From Actinospica robiniae DSM 44927 (GTDB lineage: Bacteria; Actinomycetota; Actinomycetes; Streptomycetales; Catenulisporaceae), in the NCBI RefSeq assembly GCF_000504285.1, contig NZ_KI632511.1, forward strand, positions 7,360,154-7,424,153: a stretch of 64,000 nt of DNA, read 5' to 3'. The notes below the pieces were generated by a model that saw only the letters and a list, made by a program, of their open reading frames with translations, did not search any database and was not told where the DNA came from. Numbering within the stretch: position 1 is the first letter of the stretch; each line of letters starts with the position of its first letter. The position numbers and the translations under genes are program-made. Shown one piece after another: positions 1 through 7,852 of the stretch.

Positions 1-180
1 ACCCGGGTCGAGTTCGGGGTAGGGCTGTCCGGCGAACACCTCGACGGCGTGGCCGAGCGCGGCGAGCTCCCGGGAGAGATTGCGGGTGTAGACCCCCTGG
101 CCGCCCGAGTAGGGGTTGCCCCGATAACACAACAGCGCGATGCGCAGCGCGTTCTCATCGAACGCGGCACGACGTGTCAC
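1..180 (-). CDS. Glycosyltransferase family 4-like, N-terminal part (runs off the window)
   Basis: Only the first 60 codons are present; the gene continues beyond base 1. Near the start the protein reads ALRIALLCYRGNPYSGGQGV, followed by a VYTRNLSRELAALGHAVEVF stretch. This is the first beta-strand, glycine-rich loop and helix of GT-B fold glycosyltransferases of the GT4/GT1 type, where the GG loop lies next to the sugar acceptor. I chose the GTG at 180 because GAGGAG lies six bases before it; an in-frame ATG at 201 has poorer spacing. The sugar donor and acceptor cannot be judged from this fragment. Confidence 0.75.
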   Translation of the reverse strand, partial: MTRRAAFDENALRIALLCYRGNPYSGGQGVYTRNLSRELAALGHAVEVFAGQPYPELDPG

Positions 181-201
181 GCCCGACTCCTCGCTACCCA
201 T

Positions 202-469
202 GGCTCTTCCGGTTCGGCGGACGGCCCGAGGCCGCCGCGTCCGGGCGCCGATCCTATCGTCCGCCAATCTTACCAGTCAGTAACTATCCGGCCCAGGACA
301 CGTTACGCCGGTCCGGAAGCCCCGGCCGTACGTCACCCGCGCCGGTGCGCCGCCCGGCGCCCGGGCGGCGCATCGGTACCGGCGTTCGCGCGGTTCCGGA
401 CGGCCGGGCGGGCCGGCGCGCCCGTTCGCGCGGACGTTCGATCGCGCGTCGTTGCGAAGCTGTGACCTG
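202..469. other. Intergenic stretch, nothing coding seen
   Basis: This GC-rich stretch separates the glycosyltransferase start from the terminator of the next minus-strand gene. It should hold the glycosyltransferase promoter on the minus strand. Open frames here have no ribosome site and no recognisable protein. Confidence 0.5.
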
Positions 470-516
470 GGCCCCGCCCGACGCGGCCGTCCGGAACGCG
501 GCGGCCGGGCGGGGCC
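470..516 (-). terminator. Hairpin terminator after the small secreted protein gene
   Basis: An 11-base arm at 470-480 is perfectly complementary to 506-516 (CGGGCGGGGCC on the right side). It lies just past the stop codon of the minus-strand gene ending at 534. No strong T run follows, which is common for actinobacterial terminators. Confidence 0.5.
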
Positions 517-533
517 GGGCACCGCCGGCGGGG

Positions 534-860
534 CTAGAACATGTTCCCCAGCAGCCGGTTGATCAGGCCCTCCGGGTTGTGCTGGTTCAGCAGGCACGGG
601 CAGGGCTCGGGCAGCAGCGGCGGCTCCGGGGCGGGAGCCGGGCCCATGCCCGGCAGTTCGACCACCACGGCGCCGAGCGGCGGCCGGATCGGCGGGGCGG
701 CGAGGGCGTCGGCGGCCGTGCGGGCGCCGAGGACCACCACCGCGGCCGCGTCGGACGTGTCGTCCGGGGCCACCGCCGAGGCGAGGGCGCCGAGTCCGGC
801 CAAGGTGCCGGCGGCGGCCATCACCGCGACGCGGTGCACGGGGGCGCGAGTTCGCGCCAT
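534..860 (-). CDS. Small secreted or surface protein, unknown function
   Basis: This encodes 108 residues. The start has a good ribosome site, GAAGGAG, about eight bases upstream. Residues 1-31 look like a signal peptide: MARTR basic start, a hydrophobic VAVMAAAGTLAGLGALASAV core, then small residues. The mature part is proline- and alanine-rich and ends in PEPCPCLLNQHNPEGLINRL and a short tail. A CPC pair inside the proline-rich stretch could form a disulfide or bind metal. I do not recognise the family. The C-terminus resembles short chaplin-like or wall-associated peptides only in being small and exported, which is not evidence of homology. Hairpins on both sides suggest a single-gene transcript. 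Confidence 0.6.
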   Translation of the reverse strand: MARTRAPVHRVAVMAAAGTLAGLGALASAVAPDDTSDAAAVVVLGARTAADALAAPPIRPPLGAVVVELPGMGPAPAPEPPLLPEPCPCLLNQHNPEGLINRLLGNMF

Positions 861-950
861 GGGAATCACTCCTTCGGGCCGGCCGGTCCCCTGTCCGGGA
901 CCGTCGAACCGGCGTGGCGGACAGATGGCCCGAGCGCGGGGGTGCACAAA

Positions 951-1001
951 CCCGCGTTCCCCCGGCCAGGCTGACAAAGGCCCTGGACGGGGGAACGCGG
1001 G
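951..1001 (-). terminator. Long-loop hairpin between MarR gene and small secreted protein gene
   Basis: CCCGCGTTCCCCC at 951-963 is exactly complementary to 989-1001. The 25-base loop contains a further CCAGG/CCTGG pair. It follows the stop of the minus-strand MarR gene (1100), so it probably ends that transcript. Confidence 0.5.
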
Positions 1002-1099
1002 AGCGGCCGGGTTGCGCGCGTCCGTGGCGCGCGGCGGCGCGGTGATCGAGGGAAGTGGCCGAAGGCGGCGGTCGAAGGCGGCCGAGTGCGGCCGACGGG

Positions 1100-1525
1100 T
1101 CAGTCGGTGGACGGGTTGATCTTGCGCAGCAGGTCGCGCAGCGCCACCCGCTCGGGCTCGGCCAGGGCGGCCAGCGGCTCGGCGGCGAAGTCGAGGTCGG
1201 CCCACACCTCGCCGGACAGGTGCACGCCCTCCGTCGTCGGCGCGATCAGCTTCACCCGCCGGTCCGCCGGGTTCGGCCGGCGTTCGACCAGGCCGCGCCG
1301 CTCGAGCTTGTCCACCAGGCCGGTCACGTTCGAGGGCTCGCAGTGCATGGACACGGCCAGCCGGCTCATCGGCCGCGGCTCGGTCACCACCAGGGCGAGC
1401 AGCCGGGCCTGGGCTCCGGTGAGCTCGTGCGCGGCCGCGGCCTCGTCGTAGTCGGCGATGAACCGGCCGGTCACCTCGGCGAGCGAGCTGATCACCTCGA
1501 GGCTGAGCGGGTCGCGTCGGGTCAT
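1100..1525 (-). CDS. MarR-family transcriptional regulator
   Basis: This 141-residue protein is the normal length for MarR dimeric winged-helix regulators. The recognition region is visible around residues 48-85, with LAVSMHCEPSNVTGLVDKLE as the helix-turn-helix and ERRPNPADRRVKLIAPT as the wing; the DRR pair in the wing is typical. It is divergent from the DHA2-type transporter at 1644 with about 120 bases between the starts, the classic layout of a MarR repressor controlling an exporter and itself. A TAGGCT box sits six bases before its ATG, so the mRNA is probably leaderless. The ligand is unknown. Confidence 0.9.
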   Translation of the reverse strand: MTRRDPLSLEVISSLAEVTGRFIADYDEAAAAHELTGAQARLLALVVTEPRPMSRLAVSMHCEPSNVTGLVDKLERRGLVERRPNPADRRVKLIAPTTEGVHLSGEVWADLDFAAEPLAALAEPERVALRDLLRKINPSTD

Positions 1526-1531
1526 GGCCTC

Positions 1532-1537
1532 AGCCTA
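1532..1537 (-). promoter_or_regulatory. Leaderless -10 box of the marR gene
   Basis: On the minus strand TAGGCT lies six bases before the ATG of the MarR gene, and there is no ribosome-binding site. Transcription would start at or next to the start codon. Confidence 0.5.
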
Positions 1538-1546
1538 GCCCAATAG

Positions 1547-1630
1547 TTAAGCAACTGAAATGTTTGACGGCCTGAGGATTCTCCGCGCATACTTCAGTGA
1601 CTGAACCTTAGCCTCGCTGAAGTAACTGAA
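1547..1630. promoter_or_regulatory. Cluster of ACTGAA operator-like sites between marR and the exporter
   Basis: Three related sites lie in the divergent spacer. TTAAGCAACTGAA is at 1547-1559. A perfect 13-base palindrome, TTCAGTGACTGAA, is at 1593-1605. CTGAAGTAACTGAAG is at 1617-1631 and overlaps the exporter's ribosome site (GAAGGAG). Each contains the half-site ACTGAA. They are the best candidates for MarR binding; binding itself is inferred. Confidence 0.6.
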
Positions 1631-1643
1631 GGAGCCAGCCTGC

Positions 1644-3119
1644 ATGAGTGCCACGCTGACCGGCCGCGGCCGCGGCCGCGGCCACGCGCGCGCCGCCGAA
1701 GCCCGCAAGCCCTCGGCCTCGCCTCGGCCCGGGCTCATCCTCGGTGCCCTGGTGCTGGCCATGATGGCCTTCACCGTGGTGCAGACCTCGGTGGTGCCGA
1801 TCCTCCCGACGCTCGGCGAGGCCTTCCACCTGACCACGGCCACCGTCGCCTGGATGATGACCGCCAACCTGCTCGCCGCGGCCGTGCTCACCCCGCTGCT
1901 CGGGCGGATGGGCGACCTCTACGGGCGCAAGTGGGTGCTCGTGCTCTCCGTGCTCGGCCTGGTCGCCGGCTCGGCGCTGGCCTACTCCGTGCACAGCTGG
2001 CCGGTGCTCGTCGCGGGCCGGGTGCTGCAGGGCTTCGGCGGCGGCATCCTCCCGCTGGCCATCGCGGTCATCCGGGACGAACTGCCCCGGGAGAAGGTCA
2101 CCGGCGCGGTGTCCCTGGTCTCCGCCTCGCTCGGCGTCGGCTCCGGCCTGAGCCTCGTGGTCACCGGCTGGATGATGCAGCACTGGTCCTACCAGAGCGT
2201 CTTCCTGCTCGGCCTGATCCTCGGCCTGGTGGCGCTGGCCGCCGTGCTCGTCGCGATCAAGCACGATCCGGTCGAGGACCGCGTCGGCAGCATGGATCCG
2301 CTCGGTGCGCTGCTGCTGGCCGTCTGGCTCAGTGCCCTGCTGCTCGCGCTGTCCGAGGGCGCGGCCTGGGGCTGGCACTCGGCCTCGGTGCTCGGGCTGT
2401 TCGTCGGCGCGGCGGTCGTGCTCGGCCTGTGGATCGTGCTCGAACTGCGCACCGCGCACCCGCTGGTGGACGTGCGGGTGCTGGCCCGGCCCGCGGTCGC
2501 CGTGCCGAACGTCTCCGGGTTCTGCGTCGGTTTCCTGATGTACGCCTCGTTCACCCTGCTCTCCGACTTCACCCAGACTCCGAGCGCCGTCGGCTACGGC
2601 TTCAGCGCCTCGATCCTGCACTCCGGCATCCTGCTGCTGCCCTCGGCGGTGGGCTCCTTCCTCGGCGCCCCGATCGGCGCCCGGCTGATCGGCCGCTTCG
2701 GCCCCAAGGCGCCGATGGCGCTGGGCGGAGCGCTCGCCGGCCTCTCGATGCTCTTCCTCGGGCTCTGGCACGGATCGCAGGGCGACGTCTACGGCGCGTC
2801 CGGCGTGATGGGCCTCGGCATCGGCCTCGCCTACGCCGCCATGCCCGCCTACATCAACGGCGCGGTCCCGCCCGAGCAGGCCGGTATCGCCAACAGCGTC
2901 AACGCGGTGCTGCGGACGGTCGGCGGCGCGGTCGGCACGGCCGTGGCCGGGGTCGTGCTGACCTCGAGCACGATCAGTTCGGCGCTGCTCGCGCACACCC
3001 CGATGGCCGGGCTGGTGCTGCCCACCGGCGGCGCCTACCGCACCGCGTTCCTGGTGTGCGGTGTGCTCGGTCTGGCCGCCGCGGCGGTGCCGCTGGCGGT
3101 GCGCGCGCGGCGACCGTAA
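1644..3119 (+). CDS. DHA2-type major facilitator drug exporter
   Basis: This 491-residue membrane protein has a basic, Gly/Arg-rich cytoplasmic N-terminus of about 28 residues. A long series of hydrophobic segments follows, consistent with the 14-helix drug:proton antiporters. The MFS signature between helices 2 and 3 is clear (LLGRMGDLYGRKWVLV, about residues 85-100), and VAGRVLQGFGGGILPLAIAV around 130-150 matches the DHA2 helix-5 region. The ATG has GAAGGAG nine bases upstream. It is divergent from a MarR regulator and probably exports the toxic compound that the regulator senses. The substrate cannot be read from sequence. Confidence 0.9.
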   Translation: MSATLTGRGRGRGHARAAEARKPSASPRPGLILGALVLAMMAFTVVQTSVVPILPTLGEAFHLTTATVAWMMTANLLAAAVLTPLLGRMGDLYGRKWVLVLSVLGLVAGSALAYSVHSWPVLVAGRVLQGFGGGILPLAIAVIRDELPREKVTGAVSLVSASLGVGSGLSLVVTGWMMQHWSYQSVFLLGLILGLVALAAVLVAIKHDPVEDRVGSMDPLGALLLAVWLSALLLALSEGAAWGWHSASVLGLFVGAAVVLGLWIVLELRTAHPLVDVRVLARPAVAVPNVSGFCVGFLMYASFTLLSDFTQTPSAVGYGFSASILHSGILLLPSAVGSFLGAPIGARLIGRFGPKAPMALGGALAGLSMLFLGLWHGSQGDVYGASGVMGLGIGLAYAAMPAYINGAVPPEQAGIANSVNAVLRTVGGAVGTAVAGVVLTSSTISSALLAHTPMAGLVLPTGGAYRTAFLVCGVLGLAAAAVPLAVRARRP

Positions 3120-3214
3120 CAGCCTTCGGAAAGTCTTGACGCGCCCTCAGCGATGACCCGAGCATGGAAGCCCTTTGTGGGGTCTACATCCGGGTATTCG
3201 AAACAGGGGGCAAC

Positions 3215-3871
3215 ATGTCAGAGATCGATCCGTGGGCGATGTCGGAGACGGTGACGATGAATCCGGGAAGTGTCGGACTTCCCGGTTCGATCTACGCCCC
3301 GGCCCCGCAGGTTCCGCCGCTCGACCCCAGGCTGCCGCGGGTGGTGGCCGGTCTGGGCGTGCTCTATGCGGTCGTGAGCATCGCCGAGATCTTCTATATC
3401 GATCATGCCGTGACGTTGGCCGACCAGCTCAATGCACTGATCGTGGCGAACCAGTTCCCGTCGATGGCGCAATCGGCCCAGCTGCGGGCCGACGGCAACA
3501 CCGTGGGATTGGTTTCCTGGGTCGCATTGATCGTATTCGTCGCCATCCTGGTGACGCTGGGGATGTGGCAGCGCTCGCTGAACGAGGCCTTCGGTTCGGT
3601 GGGCGCGCGCCGGGCCGTGCTGCGGCGGGCCGGCTACCCGTACTTCCGGCTCACCTGGCTCGCCTGCCTCGTCTTCTCGCTCTTCCTGCAGGCGACCACC
3701 GTCCCCCAGTACTCCGACTCGTTCACGAGCTCGATCGACCACGACCACGAGTACATGCTGCTGTGCGGGGCCCGGGCGGTGCTTGGCCTGCTGCTGGTCT
3801 ACTTCGCCAACCGGCTCCGCCGCGTCGCGGACGAGGCGGTGGGGCTGCTCAACGGCACCTACGTCCCCTGA
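3215..3871 (+). CDS. DUF4328 membrane protein
   Basis: This 218-residue protein has four hydrophobic segments. The pattern is that of actinobacterial DUF4328 proteins: an early hydrophobic helix (LGVLYAVVSIAEIFYI), a hydrophilic loop, the MWQRSLNEAFGS stretch, and two further helices ending near residue 205. I chose the ATG at 3215 because of the GGGGG ribosome site four bases before it; the open frame extends 17 codons upstream without support. Function is unknown. The charged DRIDHDHEY-like loop faces the region between helices 3 and 4. Confidence 0.75.
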   Translation: MSEIDPWAMSETVTMNPGSVGLPGSIYAPAPQVPPLDPRLPRVVAGLGVLYAVVSIAEIFYIDHAVTLADQLNALIVANQFPSMAQSAQLRADGNTVGLVSWVALIVFVAILVTLGMWQRSLNEAFGSVGARRAVLRRAGYPYFRLTWLACLVFSLFLQATTVPQYSDSFTSSIDHDHEYMLLCGARAVLGLLLVYFANRLRRVADEAVGLLNGTYVP

Positions 3872-3940
3872 CCGGCCGGCCCAGCGCGCGGTAAGGTGCC
3901 CGGAGAATCGGTTACCCGACAGTAGCTGCGGAGGTGGCGG

Positions 3941-5020
3941 ATGCGGGCCGCGATGGTGCGCAAGGCCGGTCAGGAGCGGACGGAGGTCCGGACGGACTTC
4001 ACGACCAAGGACCTCGGGCCCGAGGACGTCCGGGTGCGGATCAGGGCGAGCGGCGTGTGCCACTCGGACCTCTCCGCCATGAACGGCGTGGTGGCCAATC
4101 GCCGTCCCTTCGTGCTCGGGCACGAGGGCGCGGGCGAGGTGCTCGAGGTCGGTGCGGACGTCCGGGCCGTGCGAGCGGGCGACCACGTCACGGTGTGCTG
4201 GGTGCCGCCCTGCGGCCACTGCGCGTTCTGCCTGCGCGGCGAGGGCAACCTGTGCACCGAGGTGTTCATCCCGGCGGCACAGACCCCGAACTTCCTGCTG
4301 GACGGCGAGCCGGTGTACGGCATGTGCGGCACCGGCACGCTGGCCGACGAGGTCGTGCTGCCGTGGCAGTGCGCCGTGCCGGTGCCGGCCGACGTGCCCT
4401 TCGAGGTCGCGGCGCTGATCGGCTGCGGCGTGACCACCGGCGTCGGCGCCGTCTTCAACACCGCCCGGGTGCGCCCCGGCTCCAGCGTCGCCGTGATCGG
4501 CTGCGGCGGCGTGGGCGTCTCGGTCATCCAGGGCGCCCGCATCGCCGGCGCGGCCGAGATCCTGGCCGTGGACCCGAGCGCGGACAAGCGGGATCTGGTC
4601 GGCCGTTTCGGCGCGACCCGCACCGCGGCCCCCGAAGAAGCCAGGGCCCTGATGAAGGAGCTGACCGGCAAGCATGGCTTCGACTACGTCTTCGAATGCG
4701 TCGGCCGGGGGAGCCTGGTACGTCAGGCGTACGAGCTCACCCGGCGCGGCGGATCGGTCGTCGTCGTGGGGGTGGGCTCGCGCGAGGACAAGGTCGAGTT
4801 CACCATGAACGAGCTCTTCTACGACAACAAGCGGATCCTGTCCACGATGTACGGCGGCGGCGACGTCCGGGTCGAGTACGACCGGCTGATCCGGCTGTGG
4901 CGCGCGGGCCGGCTGGACCTCGAGTCGATGGTCACCGCCCGGCTTCCGCTGGAGCGGATCGACGAGGCGCTCGACCTGCTGCGCTCGGGCGCCGCGATCC
5001 GCACCGTCATCGAGCTGTAG
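3941..5020 (+). CDS. Zinc-dependent alcohol dehydrogenase, medium-chain family
   Basis: This is a 359-residue NAD(P)-dependent medium-chain dehydrogenase. Catalytic zinc ligands are C40 (GVCHSD), H61-E62 (LGHEGAGEV) and C162. The structural zinc lobe is complete, with C91, C94, C97 and C105 in CGHCAFCLRGEGNLC. The nucleotide-binding glycines are in AVIGCGGVGVSVIQGA (about 184-199). The overall pattern resembles class III / mycothiol-dependent formaldehyde dehydrogenases and related actinobacterial alcohol dehydrogenases, but I cannot separate these. The start has GGAGG seven bases upstream. The hydrolase gene starts 16 bases after the stop, so the two are probably co-transcribed. Confidence 0.88.
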   Translation: MRAAMVRKAGQERTEVRTDFTTKDLGPEDVRVRIRASGVCHSDLSAMNGVVANRRPFVLGHEGAGEVLEVGADVRAVRAGDHVTVCWVPPCGHCAFCLRGEGNLCTEVFIPAAQTPNFLLDGEPVYGMCGTGTLADEVVLPWQCAVPVPADVPFEVAALIGCGVTTGVGAVFNTARVRPGSSVAVIGCGGVGVSVIQGARIAGAAEILAVDPSADKRDLVGRFGATRTAAPEEARALMKELTGKHGFDYVFECVGRGSLVRQAYELTRRGGSVVVVGVGSREDKVEFTMNELFYDNKRILSTMYGGGDVRVEYDRLIRLWRAGRLDLESMVTARLPLERIDEALDLLRSGAAIRTVIEL

Positions 5021-5036
5021 CGCCGGAGCCGCGCCC

Positions 5037-5891
5037 GTGCTGATCGAAGAGCTCATACCCGTCTGCTCGGATCCACGAGTCGACCTGTTCACGGCCCGCA
5101 GCGCCGGGCCCGCCGAGCGAGCGCTGCTGGTCGTGCACGGCGGCCCGGACTGGGATCACAGCTATCTGCGCGAACCGCTCACGGACCTCGCCGAAGCACA
5201 CCGGCTCGTCTTCGTCGATCTGCGCGGCTGCGGCCGATCGACGACCGGTCTGCCGGCTCACGAGTACAACGCCGACGCCGTGGTGCGTGACTTGGTGACG
5301 CTGCTCGACGCGCTCGGCATCAGTGAGACGGATGTGCTCGGGTTCTCCACCGGCGGCCTGTTCGCGCAGCGGCTGGCGGTGACGGCGCCACAGCGGATTC
5401 GACGCCTTATCGTCGCCTCCAGCAGCATCCCGCCCGTGCCGCCCGACGCGTACGGCGACTGGCCGGAAGCCGTCGCGGTACGGCGAGGAGTCAGCCGACA
5501 TCGGGATCAGAACCCTGAGCCGACACCGGAACTCGTCCGTGCCGACGCGATAGCCGGGATTCCGGCGAACGTGTGGCGGGACGAGGTCCGCGCGGAGTAT
5601 CGGCGCAGGCTGGACGCCGTCAGGTTCACGGCGGACTGGTGCCGGTCCACGCCTCCGGGCCGGTATCCGGCGATCCGCCCCGAGCGTTCGCTCGAACGCC
5701 TGGCTAAGGTCGGCCTGCCCATCCTGCTGCTGCACGGTCGGCAGGACATGACCTTCCCCGCGTTCCTCGCCGAGCAGACGGCCGATCAGATGCCCGAGGC
5801 CCGTGCCGTCGTCCTCGACCAGGCCGGGCACATGGCCCACATCGACCAGCCCGAGGCCTGGCGCCGGGCGGTCGCCGAGTTCCTGGCCTGA
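5037..5891 (+). CDS. Alpha/beta hydrolase, proline iminopeptidase-like
   Basis: This 284-residue protein has an HGGPDWDHSYLREPLTDLA stretch (oxyanion-hole HGGP, about 34-37), which is typical of proline iminopeptidase-like hydrolases. The nucleophile is S104 in GFSTGG. The acid is probably in HGRQDMTFP, and the base histidine is in DQAGHMAHID near the C-terminus. The GTG start has GGAG about nine bases upstream. It follows the alcohol dehydrogenase closely and may share its transcript. The substrate is unknown: aminopeptidase, esterase or lactonase activity are all possible. Confidence 0.85.
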   Translation: MLIEELIPVCSDPRVDLFTARSAGPAERALLVVHGGPDWDHSYLREPLTDLAEAHRLVFVDLRGCGRSTTGLPAHEYNADAVVRDLVTLLDALGISETDVLGFSTGGLFAQRLAVTAPQRIRRLIVASSSIPPVPPDAYGDWPEAVAVRRGVSRHRDQNPEPTPELVRADAIAGIPANVWRDEVRAEYRRRLDAVRFTADWCRSTPPGRYPAIRPERSLERLAKVGLPILLLHGRQDMTFPAFLAEQTADQMPEARAVVLDQAGHMAHIDQPEAWRRAVAEFLA

Positions 5892-5954
5892 ACGGACGAG
5901 GGTGGGCGCGGTCGCCCGCGCCCACCCCGCTCAACCGTTCCCGCTACCGCTCAC

Positions 5955-7574
5955 TCACAGTTCGTCGGCGATGAAGTTGGCGCCGTTGTACGAGCCCCAG
6001 CCGGTGACCGGGTCGTAGCCGGTGCCCGCGCTGTACCCGCCGTTGTTGCCGCTCTTCACGTCGTGGAACGCCGAGCTGTAGGACGACGACTGCGCCACCG
6101 TGTAGATGAACGAGTTGGCGTAGCCGAACTTCGCCTTGCCCAGCGTCGCCGCGGCCGTGTCGTAGTCGGCGGTGAACGCGGCCCAGTTCGGCGCCGCCGC
6201 ACTGGTGCCCCAGACGTCCTCCCAGCCGCCCGCGTCGATGTACCACGGGCTGTTCGGGCCGCCGGCCGCCGCCACGTCCGGCACCTCACGGTCGCCGGTC
6301 GTGTTCACCGCGGACTGGAAGCTCGGGGTGGCGTACTCGACCGACTTGCCGCCGCCGCTGTCGGACCACGCGGTCTCGCTCTTCCACGCGCCCGAGGTCT
6401 CGGTCAGGTTGGTCCCGCCGACGCCGCTGACGTACGGGTCGGAGGCCGGGTAGTCGACCGACAGGCTGCTGCCGTTGTCGTCGGCGCCGGAGTCGCCCGA
6501 GGCCGAGTAGACCGACTGGCCCTGGGCCGCGGCCTCGACGAAGTCGGCGTGGTCGGAGGCCAGGTTGTTCTCCTCCGTCTCCGGCTCGCCCCAGCTGCTC
6601 GAGATGACCGGCACGTCCGCGCTCACCAGCGCCGCGTACAGGGCGACCTCGCCCGCGTCCGTGTTCGGCGCCTCGTACACCTTGACGGTGGCCTTGGGCG
6701 CGAGCGCGTACTCGACCTCGATGTCGAGTTCGTCCTCGACGGCGCCGGAGGAGTCGGTTGTGCCGCCGTCCACCTTGACCACGCTGGCCGCCGTCGCGCC
6801 GAGGCTGTACTTGGTGTTGTACGCCGCGACCGCGGAGGCGGAGTAGGACGAGAACTCGACCAGGCCGATCGTCACGCCGGAGCCGTTGTAGCCCGAGCTG
6901 ATCGACGAGGTCAGGTTGTAGCCGCTGCGGGCCAGCGTCGGGGTGAGCGCCAGGGTCGCCTTGGAGGTGACCGCGTGCGGCGTCGCAGTGGCGGCCGCCG
7001 TGCGCACCGACGAGGTGGACAGGCCCGCGACACCCGAGACGACCGAGGCGATGCTCGAGGGCAGCGAGGGCGCCGCCTCGTTCGCGTAGAAGGACCGCGC
7101 GTTCGTCTGGTAGGTGCCGATGGAGACGTCGAACGCCTTCTCCACCTGGGCCGTGGTGCCGCTGACGGACAGGGTCAGGTGGTTGGCCGTCACCTGGCCG
7201 ACCGAGAGCCCGGCCGAGCGCAGGTACGAGGTGACCGACTGGACCTGCGCGTCGGTCGCGCCGTATTCGGCCGCGTACTGCGCCACCGTCAGGTAGTGCT
7301 TGTACGAGGACGAGTGCGGGTCCGAGACCGCGCGGATGAAGGCCGCGAGCTTGTCCTGGTTGCGCGGCTTGAGGCTGACCTGCAGGCTCAGCTCCCGGCT
7401 GGAGGCGAGAGCACCGGTGTGGGTGGCCTGGGCCAGGCCCGGCACGGCCGCGGCCGAGAGCACGACGCGGGGGGCGGCGGCGGAGCTGACGGCGTTCGCC
7501 GGCACGGCGAGCGCGAGGACGGGCAGGGGCGCGGCGAGTACGCCGATTATTCGAATATTTCTACGCACGACCAT
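5955..7574 (-). CDS. Secreted sedolisin (S53 serine-carboxyl peptidase)
   Basis: The 539-residue precursor has a signal peptide (about 1-28, ending ANAVS), a pro-domain to about residue 190 (the pro-kumamolisin region with SDPHSSSYKHYLTVAQYA) and an S53 catalytic domain. The catalytic pair is E280/D284 in VEDELDIEVEY. The oxyanion aspartate is D361 in SASGDSGADDNG, and the nucleophile is S458 in WGTSAAAP. The C-terminal DPVTGWGSYNGANF is the calcium-binding loop. Sedolisins are active at acid pH, so this is probably an extracellular protease that matures by removing its pro-domain. It is a single gene; the start ATG is followed at once by GTG, so the exact first codon is uncertain. Confidence 0.92.
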   Translation of the reverse strand: MVVRRNIRIIGVLAAPLPVLALAVPANAVSSAAAPRVVLSAAAVPGLAQATHTGALASSRELSLQVSLKPRNQDKLAAFIRAVSDPHSSSYKHYLTVAQYAAEYGATDAQVQSVTSYLRSAGLSVGQVTANHLTLSVSGTTAQVEKAFDVSIGTYQTNARSFYANEAAPSLPSSIASVVSGVAGLSTSSVRTAAATATPHAVTSKATLALTPTLARSGYNLTSSISSGYNGSGVTIGLVEFSSYSASAVAAYNTKYSLGATAASVVKVDGGTTDSSGAVEDELDIEVEYALAPKATVKVYEAPNTDAGEVALYAALVSADVPVISSSWGEPETEENNLASDHADFVEAAAQGQSVYSASGDSGADDNGSSLSVDYPASDPYVSGVGGTNLTETSGAWKSETAWSDSGGGKSVEYATPSFQSAVNTTGDREVPDVAAAGGPNSPWYIDAGGWEDVWGTSAAAPNWAAFTADYDTAAATLGKAKFGYANSFIYTVAQSSSYSSAFHDVKSGNNGGYSAGTGYDPVTGWGSYNGANFIADEL

Positions 7575-7744
7575 TCCTGTGGGTATGAGGGAACAGACGA
7601 GAGGACCGCGCAGGCAGGGTCGGCCGCACGGCGTCGTGCCCCGGGCACGGTGCGACTGGGTGTGCGTATGCCCGGGTGATGGTGGGTCGGATCTGAAATT
7701 AGCGCGACCTGTCGCGCGGGGAAATACCCGTCCAGCACAGTTAA

Positions 7745-7762
7745 CATGAGATTTTCCTCATG
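7745..7762. promoter_or_regulatory. Inverted repeat in the sedolisin/Nif3 divergent spacer
   Basis: CATGAG, six bases, then CTCATG form a perfect inverted repeat in a locally AT-richer part of the spacer. It could be an operator for the secreted protease; nothing in the window identifies the regulator. Confidence 0.3.
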
Positions 7763-7838
7763 ATGCCTGCGCGATCTTGAGAATCTCCTGGAAAGCGCAT
7801 GAGGGTACGAAGTTCCGCGGTGTGGGCTGAGCACGCCT

Positions 7839-7844
7839 TAGAAT
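7839..7844 (+). promoter_or_regulatory. -10 box of the Nif3-like gene
   Basis: TAGAAT ends eight bases before the ATG at 7853, and no ribosome site is present. This fits a leaderless transcript. Confidence 0.5.
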
Positions 7845-7852
7845 CTGGGACC

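Noticed and set aside
3218-5092. Minus-strand open frame of 624 codons across DUF4328 and the dehydrogenase
   Set aside because: It spans two well-supported plus-strand genes and has no recognisable domain.
6063-7679. Long plus-strand open frame of 538 codons opposite the sedolisin gene
   Set aside because: It is an Arg/Gly/Val-rich mirror of the sedolisin coding strand, typical of GC-rich DNA, with no ribosome site or domain.
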